Shown one piece after another: positions 1 through 9,260 of a DNA stretch of 64,000 nt. The DNA is taken from the NCBI GenBank assembly GCA_020746835.1, contig JAGPNK010000014.1:806001-870000 (forward strand), written 5' to 3'. The notes under the pieces were generated by a model that searched no databases, had not been told where the DNA came from, and saw only the letters and a list, made by a program, of their open reading frames with translations. A program made the position numbers and the translations under genes. Source of the DNA: Stachybotrys elegans. Taxonomy: Eukaryota > Ascomycota > Sordariomycetes > Hypocreales > Stachybotryaceae. Within the stretch, counting starts at the first letter, position 1. Each line of letters starts with the position of its first letter.

Positions 1-1282
1 GTTCCAGGGTGGGAGGCGGGCAGTACCTGGTTATAGACTCCCCGAAAGACCAGTCTCGACGGCCTGGTCTTGGTTTCGATGGATCCTGCCGCCAGTCATG
101 GGTACTAGTGAGGTGCATCATCATCTCCTTTTGACTCGGTCAGCATTGGGCTAAGGATGAGGAGGCGAGCAACGGGCAGGGAAGCAAGGAATATACGGAC
201 CATTGCTGTTGTCAGGAGGAAGCCAGCGTCGTTCTTTTCAACCGTCTCCATGTCTCCTGCCTGCATGAGCGTGAAGATGGTTAAGGACTGGAAGGCGGCC
301 AGTTGTTCATCGGCGCTGAAACGTGGAAACTAGAGGTGGTGAGTGAGTATTGTGTTTGGTGAGATTGGACTCGGGCATCGCGTACCTCTTTCTGCAGCCT
401 GCGACATTCGTTGTAGATGGTGATCCATACAAAGTCGGAGTTTGCCGAGTTTCTGGCGTGAAACATTTGGACCAGACTGCCGCAGACGGCAAGAATCTTG
501 GAGAGACACACATGCCTGCCCGCTGCAGCGCACGCGGGGACCAGCTCTTGGTCAATGTAACATGGGGCGACGATGAAGGGAGGCGGGCGGTCTCCTTCGA
601 TGAGCATTTTGGGGTATCCCGTCAATTGCCCGAGGACCACCGACGTCAGGATGCAGCTCTTGAGGATGGTTCTGCATTTGAGTATTCGTGTGCCTTTGGG
701 TCCCTTGTGGGTAAGAGCGGTGTGACTTGCATCTCTGTCTCGGGGGGAGGTGGTATCATGGCCAAGAGAGTCTCTGACACCGGAGGAGACGATGTCGTGA
801 ACAAGAGAGGACGTCTCGGATCCCATATGGGTGGCGGGAGAAGGTAGGTTCTGGGGTATGGACAGCACTGCCGGGCCCTTGTCGAGCTGAAGCGGGTCGG
901 GAGAAGGGATAGATGATAAAAGGTTGATATTGAGGGAATAGTTATCGGGAGTCTCATTGGTCAACTCAACGACGCGATCCAGTTCGCCCATGTCCAGATC
1001 CAAAGCATGGGCGCTGAGGTCGGTCAACGGCAGGCTACCATAAGCCAGGGCCGTGCTGGAGGCCGCGGGCGCGTCGCCAAAGAAATCTTGGGTGAGGGAC
1101 ACATCCCGAGCTGCGGCCCATGGCAGGTCGGCATTCGGATATGGGGCGTGGCGTCGAGGAAAGGTTTCGTATTGGCATTGAACGCCCTTGACGATGCAGC
1201 GAGAGCACGCCGGCATCTCGAGGCCGCACCGAGCCTTGGCTGCTCGACAGCGGACGCACGACTTCTTGCGCGAGATGGGCAT
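1..1282 (-). CDS. Zn(2)Cys(6) transcription factor, 3' end cut by the window
   Basis: Sequence-specific regulator acting in the nucleus. Residues 9-36 carry the binuclear zinc cluster C-x2-C-x6-C-x6-C-x2-C-x6-C, starting with CVRCRAAKARC just after the first methionine, which fixes the start. A low-complexity Ser/Pro middle follows, then a region with the LTIFTLMQAGD and W-x-F-x-ES patterns common in fungal regulators of this class. I infer exons 1282-386, 329-201 and 127-<1; the introns (385-330, 56 nt; 200-128, 73 nt) have GT..AG ends. Without the second intron the frame would stop at 105, but the spliced reading restores the family-like W-S-F-x-ES motif, so I prefer it. It is divergent from the Gal80-like gene across a 0.5 kb shared promoter, so it may regulate that gene; this is inference. 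Target unknown. Confidence 0.85.
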
Positions 1283-1771
1283 GGCTTGACGGGGTGGAGA
1301 CGACGGCAGCGGTAGCGGCAGCGGCAGGGAGATGAAGACGGATATGGAGGGGAGAAGGAGGAAGATTGTGGAGGAGGATGAAGCCGGAGCGTCGGAACTC
1401 GAGTGGGCCTGTCGGAATTCCGCAGTTGCTGATAAGCACTGACGGATTCCAGGTGGGCCCTACAGCGATCCGTAGCCGCTGGAGGCCCTGGAGGCCCTGG
1501 AGGCTTTGGCTTTGGCTGTCAGTGAGATGCATCCATTCTGTTCCATCGCGCAACACGGCCATGACAAATGCAATATTGATGTAGAGCAAGCGGAGATTTG
1601 GTCATGCGAATATGGCAAGCTGGCCCTATGATAACGGCGGCACATATGGCGATGCAGTCGCCGAGCCGAGCTCTATAAAACCCTCCATCTCCATGAGCCT
1701 CCAGAGTCGAACCACAAACCAGAACGCACTCTCTCATCAGCATCTCCCATCACATACCAATTGCATAGAAA
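1283..1771. promoter_or_regulatory. Shared divergent promoter of the Zn2Cys6 and Gal80-like genes
   Basis: A 489 bp gap between divergent start codons. A TATA box (TATAAAA, 1674-1680) lies about 95 nt before the plus-strand ATG, followed by a CA/TC-rich leader. A purine-rich imperfect repeat of ggaggccct/tggaggc type lies around 1480-1510. Binding sites for the adjacent zinc-cluster protein were not identified. Confidence 0.45.
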
Positions 1772-2961
1772 ATGTCTCCTACCCGCGTTGCACTCGTCGG
1801 CCTCGGCCCCGTCTCCAGCCCCATTTACAAGCCCGGCGAATGGGGAACTCGGCACCTCGCCGCCATCCTCGCCTCTCCCCAGTACGAGCTCGTCGCCGTC
1901 TGCAACTCGTCCGTCGAGTCGTCTCAGCGCTCCATCGACGCTCACAAGCTTTCCTCCTCGGTCAAGGCCTACGGCTCGACCGAGGACCTGGCCCGCAACC
2001 CGGACGTCGACCTCGTCGCCATTGCTGTCAACATCGACAAGCACTACGACTTGGCGAAGCCCGTCATCCTCGCCAAAAAGGACGTGCTGCTCGAGTTTCC
2101 CGCCACGCCCTCGGCTGCCCAGACTGCTGAGCTTGCAGCCTTGGCCAAGGACAACGGCGTCAAGCTCGTTATTAGCTCGCAGGGCCGCGCGGAACCGGCC
2201 GTCAGGAAGTTGAAGGAGCTCGTTGAAGCCAAAGAGATTGGCCGTGTTGTCTATTCGAGCTTCTCTGGACACATTCCCATTGATGTCAGCAAGGGCTGGC
2301 CGAGTTCTCTCAAGGCCTTCCTGCAGATTGACGGCAGCATCTCCCGAGTCAACATCAACCTCTCGCACAGTACGTATACCTGCGCAAAGCACACATCCAA
2401 GTGTCATATGCTGACCATATCATCGCAGCTCTCGATGCCTTTGTCCATGTACTAGGTGGCTTCAGCACTGTCCAGTCCGTCTTCAACATCGGTCAAAGGA
2501 CCACCAACCTCCTCAACGCAACCTTCACCGAGGTCGTCGAGCCAAACTTCCAGCCCACCGCGCCCGACACGATGCTCGCCCAGGGCGCCCTTACCAACGG
2601 CGGAGCCGCCAACCTGTCGCTGCGTGCATCAGAGGCTGCCGCTGACGGTGTTGGGCTGCGCTGGGTCATCAGCGGTACCGAGGGTGAGCTTGTATACACG
2701 GGCGGCGCTGGCTTCATCCAGATGGGAATGGCCGATGCCAAGATAACCCTCAGAAAGTTCGGGGGTGAGGCCCAAGAGGTCGACTTTAGCCGCAAGGAAG
2801 GCGAGCATGCGGCTGGCCTTGACCCCATGTCGCTGAGCCTTCTGAGGCTGTACGACGCCATTGCCGCTGGTGATGTGGATGGCTACTCCGACATTGAGCA
2901 GTCGCTGAAGACGGCACAGCTCTTGGACGAGATAAAGGAGAAGGCAATCTGGGCAAACTGA
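1772..2961 (+). CDS. Gfo/Idh/MocA-family oxidoreductase, Gal80-like
   Basis: NAD(P)-dependent oxidoreductase fold, either a soluble dehydrogenase or a Gal80-type sensor. The N-terminus VALVGLGPVSS is the Rossmann dinucleotide loop, and the following 120 residues read as the Gfo/Idh/MocA N-terminal domain with the conserved E-F-P-A-T stretch near residue 110. The C-terminal half is the alpha/beta dimer domain typical of Gal80-like proteins. Exons 1772-2369 and 2429-2961; intron 2370-2428 (59 nt, GTACGT..CAG) splits a Thr codon and restores the frame, giving about 376 residues. The usual E-K-P motif of true dehydrogenases is E-F-P here, as is common in Gal80-like members, so catalytic activity is unsure. 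It is head-to-head with the zinc-cluster gene. Confidence 0.87.
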
Positions 2962-3582
2962 GGTTCAGGTGTGGTGTGACCATTGCCAGTCAGCTGTCCT
3001 GCATAGGCCGATCAACGATGCCTTTTTGTTTTCGTCTACTGTTTATGAGCTTGGGATACGAGTGTAGTATGCATAGCCCATCCTATCTATTGGCTTTATT
3101 AGACCTTGTTCTGCTTCTTCTTTCACCTTGGACTATCCAATTCTCATCCTTATTGTGCAGTTAAGTAGTGAAGTTATTGAACCTTGGTTGTCATATAGTA
3201 CTAGTCAACTAGGATTGCTGCTTGAGCACTGTAACGACTACCAGCACATCGTCGACAGTCCCATTCTCATTCATTCACATTGGCTGACTGTATGCAAAAT
3301 TGGACGAAAAGCTCCTCTTTTACTAAGACAGCCTCAGAATGGCAGAAGGTCTCTCAACTTGGCCCAGACAAGACACGGCAAGACATTTCGTGATCCTCGC
3401 GCGATGCGTGGTGAGTGCACTATAATTTGGGCATCATCCAGAGACTGTTTAATAACACAGTCCAGTCGCACAATGTCTCGTCTGTCAACCCAAGATTGCC
3501 AATCGGCAGACGTGTCGTATTGTGAGACAGCGCTCTGTCCTACTGCATCTGAGATGTTGCAGATCAACCCCACCATAGCGCA
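2962..3582. other. Intergenic, convergent 3' ends
   Basis: Lies between the Gal80-like gene (plus) and the TIM-barrel gene (minus), so it holds two 3' untranslated regions. T-rich stretches near 3100-3170 suit termination or polyadenylation. The open frames here show no family features. Confidence 0.4.
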
Positions 3583-4471
3583 TCAATGCTGCACGGCCTT
3601 GAAAGTCTTGGTAATGTTGGTGATTGCCTCCTCGACGGGCAGACGCTCCATGGAGCTCGCGCCGTAGAAGCCATGCACGCCGCTTGTCCACTGCAGCACA
3701 TACTGCGCATCCTCGGGCGCCGCAATCGGCCCGCCGTGACACAGGACAATGACGTCCGGGTTGATGGCGACGGCCGTGTCCCGAATCTCCTGGATGAGCT
3801 TGACGCACTCCTCCAGCGACTTGCCCGTGCTGGCGCCGATGGAGCCGCTCGTCGTGAGGCCCATGTGCGCGACAAGGATGTCGGCGCCGGCAGAGGCCAT
3901 CTTGGCGGCCTCGTCGACGTTGAAGACGTACGGCGTCGTGAGGAGGTCCATCTCGTGGGCCTGGCGGATCATGTCCACCTCGAGGTCGTAGCCCATGCCC
4001 GTCTCCTCGAGGTTGGCGCGGAACTGGCCGTCGATGAGCCCGACGGTAGGGAAGTTTTGCACGCCTGCGAAGCCGAGGTCCTTGAGCTGGCCGAGAAAGG
4101 CGGGGATGCTGCGGAAGGGATCAGTCCCGCAGACGCCTGCAAGTACGGGGGTGTGCTTGACGACGGGGAGGACCTCCTTTGCCTGGCATTGGTGTTAGTT
4201 GGCCGTGGTGGCTGACCGGACCTGGGAGGATACTCGCCATGTCAACTACAATGTCGTTGGCGTTGCCATAGGGCATCAGCCCGGCGAGCGACCCTCTGCC
4301 CGCCATGCGGAAGCGGCCGCTGTTGTAGATGATGATCAAGTCGCCGCCGCCCGCCTCGATGAACTTGGCCGAGAGCCCGATGCCGGCGCCGGCGCCGACA
4401 ATGGTGCGGCCCTGGGCGATTTGTTCCCGCAGGCCCTTGAGGATCTGTCCTCGATCTCGAAGAGGGGCCAT
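3583..4471 (-). CDS. TIM-barrel protein of the phosphoenolpyruvate-hydrolase-like family (half of a Tm-1-type protein)
   Basis: A soluble TIM-barrel protein of about 277 residues. Visible family landmarks are [12 protein letters not shown] near residue 25, the [12 protein letters not shown] strand, the GVCGTDPF loop near residue 100, an [10 protein letters not shown] segment and a late CHGGPIA loop. In bacteria and plants this domain is found beside or fused to the Tm-1-like/UPF0261 domain, which here is the next gene, divergently transcribed. Exons 4471-4238 and 4182-3583. The intron (4237-4183, 55 nt) appears to use a GC..AG pair (ATG|GCGAGT ... CAG|GCAAAG); no GT donor nearby keeps both the frame and the conserved V-D-M-A-K-E-V-L-P sequence. 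The enzymatic reaction is not established for this family. Confidence 0.85.
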
Positions 4472-4865
4472 TGTATCTTGGGTTATATTCTGGCTTTCTC
4501 GGGTTGTGGTGAAATGAGATGCTCGAGATGGGCCTGCAGCGTCCTTGTGGAATGAATGACTGACGACATTCAGTTACACTCAGGCGCCAAGAGGATCGCC
4601 CCCTCCCGTTTCGTTGATCGTTTAGTGCCCAAGTGGCTTATTTCTCCACTACTACTAGCCCTCAGCGCAGCATCATGTCTGTCCCTCCTCAGCCTCGGAC
4701 ATGGTATGATGGTAACAGACCAGCAAATCCTGGGAGCTGAAACCGAAAGCTATCTACATCTATTTGGCTCACTGTGGTTGTGAGAACTTGTCCAAATTCC
4801 ATCCCTTCTAAATTTTATTATATCCCGTCTCACTGACGACGAGACGCACTTATCCATCCATCGAC
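4472..4865. promoter_or_regulatory. Bidirectional promoter between the two Tm-1-type half genes
   Basis: A 394 bp gap between divergent start codons. An AT-rich stretch (aattttattatatccc, near 4812-4827) lies about 45 nt before the plus-strand ATG and may serve as a core promoter. Shared control of both halves is inferred from the head-to-head layout. Confidence 0.4.
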
Positions 4866-6143
4866 ATGGCCTGTGTGGTTTTGCTCGGCAGCTGCGATAC
4901 GAAGCTGGAGGAGTTCTTGTATTTGCGAAACTGCATCTTGGATGAGGGCAGCATGAGCGTCCTGCTCATTGACGTAGGGCGCAATACGGTTGAGCATGAG
5001 GCCATCAGCGCCAACCAGCGCGACCTCTTCCTACAGTATGGCGGCGCAAAGATGCATCAAGACATGACGAGGGCAGACTTTGTCGCCAAAATGACCGACT
5101 ACGCCACTCGTTACATTGCCGAGCTCTACGAGCAGGACCGCATCCACGGCATCGCCGCAGCCGGCGGCTCAAGCGGCACGTCCCTGGTCGCGCCCATCAT
5201 GCGCACCGCAGTCCCCGTTGGCTTCCCCAAGCTCATCGTCTCTACGATTGCCAGCGGGGATACTGGGCCGCTGGTGGAGGAGACGGACATTGCCATGATG
5301 TACTCTGTCGTCGACATTGCCGGGCTGAACCAGCTCCTCCGCGACATCTTCCACAATGCCGGAGCCGCGATAGCTGGAAGCGCGCGTGCCTATGCGGGCC
5401 GTAGGCAGGCGGCCAAGAGGCAGGACGTCAAGAAGCAGCACGTGGGCGGCCCGGCAGAGCCTACCAAGAAGCGCGTGGGCATCACCATGTTTGGCGTCAC
5501 TACACCTGGAGTTGATGCCGTCCGCAAGCACTTGGAGTCCAACTACCCCATCGAGGTCTTTGTGTTCCACGCCACGGGGCACGGCGGCAAGGCCATGGAG
5601 AGGTTGGTCCGCGAGGGTAGACTGGATGCCGTCTTGGATCTGACAACAACTGAGATCTGCGATCACATCACCGGAGGCAACATGAGCGCCGGGCCGCATC
5701 GCCTCGAGGCAGCCGCGGAAGCCGGCATACCGTACATTGTCTCACTGGGGGCGACCGACATGACCAACTTCGGGGCCATGTCCACGGTGCCCGAGCAATA
5801 CAAGCAGCGGCTTCTCTACGAGCACAACGCCGTGGTGACGCTGATGCGGTCTTCTGACGAGGAGAATCGCCGTGTTGCAGCCTTTATCAGCGACAAGCTC
5901 CGCCAGCATGCCAAACAACCTGAGATGGTCGAGGTGTGGATTCCCAAGGGCGGTGTCAGCATCATGTCCGTGCCAGACGGTCCGTTTAGCGACCCCGAGG
6001 CGGACGAGGTGCTGTTCTCGCAGACGAGGCAAGGGCTGGAGGGGAGTGGGATAGAGGTCGTCGAGGACCCGAGACATGTAAACGACGCAGGGTTTGCGAG
6101 GGATATTGCTGAGGCATTGGCTGCGAAGATGGGAATGAGGTAG
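4866..6143 (+). CDS. Tm-1-like ATP-binding (UPF0261) protein
   Basis: An intronless gene of 425 residues covering a full UPF0261/Tm-1-like N-terminal domain. Landmarks are the starting strand V-V-L-L-G-S-C-D-T-K near residue 4, a G-A-A-A-G-G-S-S-G-T-S nucleotide-type loop near residue 100, I-A-S-G-D-T near residue 125, M-F-G-V-T-T-P near residue 205, and F-H-A-T-G-H-G-G-K-A-M-E near residue 235. In tomato Tm-1 this domain is fused to the TIM-barrel domain, and many bacteria carry the two as neighbouring genes. Here they sit head-to-head, so I infer they work in one complex or pathway. A basic insert near residues 185-205 (RQAAKRQDVKKQ) is unusual. Substrate unknown. Confidence 0.88.
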   Translation: MACVVLLGSCDTKLEEFLYLRNCILDEGSMSVLLIDVGRNTVEHEAISANQRDLFLQYGGAKMHQDMTRADFVAKMTDYATRYIAELYEQDRIHGIAAAGGSSGTSLVAPIMRTAVPVGFPKLIVSTIASGDTGPLVEETDIAMMYSVVDIAGLNQLLRDIFHNAGAAIAGSARAYAGRRQAAKRQDVKKQHVGGPAEPTKKRVGITMFGVTTPGVDAVRKHLESNYPIEVFVFHATGHGGKAMERLVREGRLDAVLDLTTTEICDHITGGNMSAGPHRLEAAAEAGIPYIVSLGATDMTNFGAMSTVPEQYKQRLLYEHNAVVTLMRSSDEENRRVAAFISDKLRQHAKQPEMVEVWIPKGGVSIMSVPDGPFSDPEADEVLFSQTRQGLEGSGIEVVEDPRHVNDAGFARDIAEALAAKMGMR

Positions 6144-8356
6144 AAGTGCTCTCCGGATGAACATGTCAAGTGGAATTGGTATGGTGTCATGATGATGGCT
6201 GTTGTCTGAGTCTAAAGACGTGAACTCACACCATCCACCCACCCATCCATACCAATAACTATTGAGAGGCATTCTAGCGACGGATTCTAAATTCCCGCAT
6301 CACGAAAGCGAGTAGCCATCCAATCGACCCCAAGTTGAAGCCCACACGACTCTTCTGCCACAGCTCGGCCAAGTTCCGAGGGCCAAGATGGCTAGGCCAC
6401 CAGACCATTCCTTCTCCCTCGCTAGAAGAGTAGTTACCCCAGGCTGTCTTCCCCAGGCCATCCCCGGCTTCCTAGGGTATTCCCCACGCACCATTACGCC
6501 AGATTTGACCTCCGAACGGAGAAGCCCTGCGCACGAGATTCTCCTCGGGTGTCAGCTGTCGCGTCTCTCGCCTGCTTGGTAATTGACGAGCTCAAGGCGA
6601 TGTATGGCTGGGAGATTAGGCGAGAATTGCCCAGCTGACGATACCAATGTCGATGAATAATGTACGGGAGGCCTCCACGCCCGTCTGCATGAATCCGAGG
6701 AGCTCAACCCCACGTCCACCCCCCGAGAGGCTACCCGAATTACCATAATTTACGGCGTACCAGTGGTGATTTAAATCATTCGATACATGGGACCGGCTCG
6801 CTGGGAGACTGGCATGACAGACGATTCCACTGGATCGATCTTGCATGGAAGGTTGGGAACCGTGGCTCATGGCGAGTGACGTATGGAGATGGAGGAGACG
6901 GAAGTTGATGGGCGCTTACATTACCGGCAAGACAATTGGCTGCCTGCTGTGGCCGCTCATCCCGGACACGGCTGGGCAAGGGTTGATAACCCCTGGTGAC
7001 AATGTGATGTGTCCTCCTTAGCTGCTACACACTTTACTTCTCTCCTCGGCTCCATCGCCACTCAAGCTTTTGTTTGCGGAGGATGATGGCGGAAAAGGCC
7101 CGCATACCCCAGGTTTCTCGTTGCTACTTTGGCAGCGAACAATGCTGATCCTTCTCCCACGCGAGGTGTGATGACCACTTCGACCCCATGGGGGAGGAAC
7201 CAGCCAAGCGTCGGGCCTCAGATGTTCCCCCATGCTCTTGGCGACGATGGTCTGAGTTCGGAGTCTACTTTTCTGTGGCGGGCGGCGAAAGGGAGGAAGG
7301 GTTCCCTCGGAAGTTGGCCGAGGCGCTGGCGGGGGCATGGCACAGAACCTTGGAAACCACCACATCGTCTTCACAGAACTCTCGTCGGTGTCGAGTCCTG
7401 TGGACGGCGTGCATTATTACTGGCATTGTGGCTTTCGCTACGGCGCGGCTGGGACCAAGCCGCGATACGTCTCGCCCGAGATCCGCGGGCTAGATCATCA
7501 GACTCTCTCTGCGTTATTCGAGAGAGAAAAACGACCCCCGCCCTAGACTTGACCCCCGCACGGTGCCGAGAGGTTTTTCTCATTTTGGGATTTTAGCTTC
7601 TGGGGACACTCTTACGTCGGGCCGAGAAAAAGGGTCCGGCCTAGGGCTCCCGCCTTGTGGTGCATGCAAGTCTGGAGGCCGCGATAGTTGGATAGAGAGC
7701 CCGTCGACGAGAAGAGCAGACGAGGAGAACTCGGCTTTAAGAGAAGACCGGAGATAGAAGACCTCAGCACCATGTTGTGCCGCTCAACCGAATATATATA
7801 TTAAACTTGGGCACAGCATGCCTCGCCCGCTGCGTCGGACTCCAGATGTCGCGTGTGGGTTCCGACTTTTCCCATTAACCGGCCGGGAAGCAACCTGCAC
7901 CTCCAAATGCCGCCTGCGCAAGCATGACCTTGGCGTGTGGCTTGCCAAGCGAGCCTCAACTGCCCACACCCAGAAAATGATTCAACGTCGAGCGACACAT
8001 ATTTCTACAAGACACATGGCTGGGAGGAGACGCGGCGGGGTGGCCCCGGAGCCATTACTGGGTCCCAGACCGACAGGCAGCATCTTCCCTCTGTCCGTGC
8101 CCTATTATTCTTATTATTATTTTCTCCATGGTTGATCATTTCGTGGGTTTATGCTAAGAAGCCAAGCCAAGATGCGCACTATGGTTACTTTTAAAGTTTT
8201 AAGGTTATATCAGAGCTTAGACCAGCAACAGAACTTGGCCGAGAATATAAAGATTGCAGGTCATTACAAATGTTTTATGCTGCTCTGTGTCGTGTTCCAA
8301 ATTTCTCCCGCTTGAGATGCCAAGCCTCCCTCAACATGATGCATCACCACTCCATG

Positions 8357-8380
8357 CAGCAGCAGCAGCAGCAGCAGCAG
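8357..8380 (+). repeat. (CAG)8 microsatellite
   Basis: Eight consecutive CAG triplets. In one frame (8270-8566) they would encode poly-Gln, but that frame has no other protein-like feature, so this is treated as a simple repeat in the transporter's upstream region. Confidence 0.9.
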
Positions 8381-8928
8381 CACCCCGTGTCAGCGCGAGA
8401 AGTGAGCCAGCCCAAGATTATCCCGGGGGCCATTTGCCAGGTCCGGTTAGCCGAAGCCGGAGGGACCGTGAGTTGGCCAACGACGCCCCGGCGGCATGAA
8501 GTAGAAGCCGGCCTTGGCGCTGCCGTGCTAAAGTATCCGGACCTGGATCTGGCGACTCGTGACTAGTTCGGCCCTCTGGCTTTGACCGGCCAAGGGGGTC
8601 CCGGGAAGATCAGCGAGGAAATCCAGCTTTGCTGATACCTCACCTCGTGGCTGCATCTTCAACCTGACCAGCGTGCCGGTGGGTAGCATTGCCTGTGGCA
8701 TCGCACAAGCACAAGCATTATGGCTTCCGCCTCAACCATTACCGAGGACTGTGCCGCAACCACTGCCAATGGCTATGATCATCCCCAGACCAGCATCCCC
8801 GGAAAACCCACCACCACCCCGAGTGAGCGACCGAGGAACCCAACCCACGTCTCCACCGCAACCTAGCACCAAGTGCCCATTTCCAATGGAACCGTCGTTA
8901 CACTCGCCCGCCAAACGATCCCTACCTT

Positions 8929-8960
8929 GCGGGGACCAGAAGATGGATGGATGTGCGGGG
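8929..8960 (+). promoter_or_regulatory. Pair of candidate CreA/Cre1 motifs
   Basis: Two GCGGGG hexamers (8929-8934 and 8955-8960), both matching the SYGGRG carbon-catabolite repressor consensus, sit 26 bp apart and about 300 bp upstream of the transporter start. Paired sites are the usual functional arrangement. The motif is short, so chance is possible. Confidence 0.3.
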
Positions 8961-9084
8961 TAACAGGTTGGGTCTGATGATGATCCTGTACATGTATCAA
9001 TTTTTTTCCTCTCGTGGAAAGACTCCCAAGGGAGCACCACGCCTCGCTCGCTTATGTCGCGTCTTGGCGGCCTCCCTCGACAAG

Positions 9085-9260
9085 TATAAGAGCCCGCCTG
9101 GTATCGCCATCCTCTTATCACCTCTTACCAGCTTCTTATCCCTCTGCCTGCTCTCCCCGGAACCAGCAGAGCGTGCGGCCTTGCTCTCCAATTCAACATC
9201 GCCAAACAAGGACAAGCTACCCAAGAAAAAGACCGTCCCCCGTGTCGCGAAGCCGTCATC
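9085..9260 (+). promoter_or_regulatory. Core promoter and CT-rich leader of the sugar transporter
   Basis: A TATAAG element at 9085-9090 is followed by a pyrimidine-rich stretch (about 9100-9165), a pattern common at strongly expressed fungal genes, and then a leader of about 100 nt to the ATG at 9261. Confidence 0.35.

Larger units (their letters stand above)
6144..9260. other. Long upstream region (3.1 kb) without a convincing gene
   Basis: Lies between the UPF0261 gene and the sugar transporter, both on the plus strand. Several open frames of 60-155 codons overlap in conflicting frames with no family features, so I call no gene. It contains a (CAG)8 run at 8357-8380, a TATA-like ATATATAT tract near 7792-7801, and candidate carbon-repressor motifs and a CT-rich leader near the transporter. 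An unseen small gene or a non-coding transcript cannot be excluded. Confidence 0.4.

Noticed and set aside
105..200. Unspliced 3' end of the zinc-cluster gene stopping at 105
   Set aside because: The spliced reading (intron 128-200) restores a W-S-F-x-ES motif typical for this family, so the gene most likely runs past the window edge.
350..847. Plus-strand frame of 165 codons
   Set aside because: Lies antisense inside the zinc-cluster gene and has no family features.
3586..4215. 209-codon plus-strand frame over the TIM-barrel gene
   Set aside because: Antisense shadow of a conserved gene; composition rich in Arg/Asp/Leu as expected for a shadow.
7129..7596. Plus-strand frame of 155 codons in the long upstream region
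   Set aside because: Overlaps other frames of equal quality, shows no domain and has Arg/Pro/Ser-rich composition typical of chance frames in GC-rich DNA.
8270..8566. Frame with poly-Gln, possibly a regulator
   Set aside because: Only the CAG run gives it a protein-like look; no domain, promoter or splice signals.
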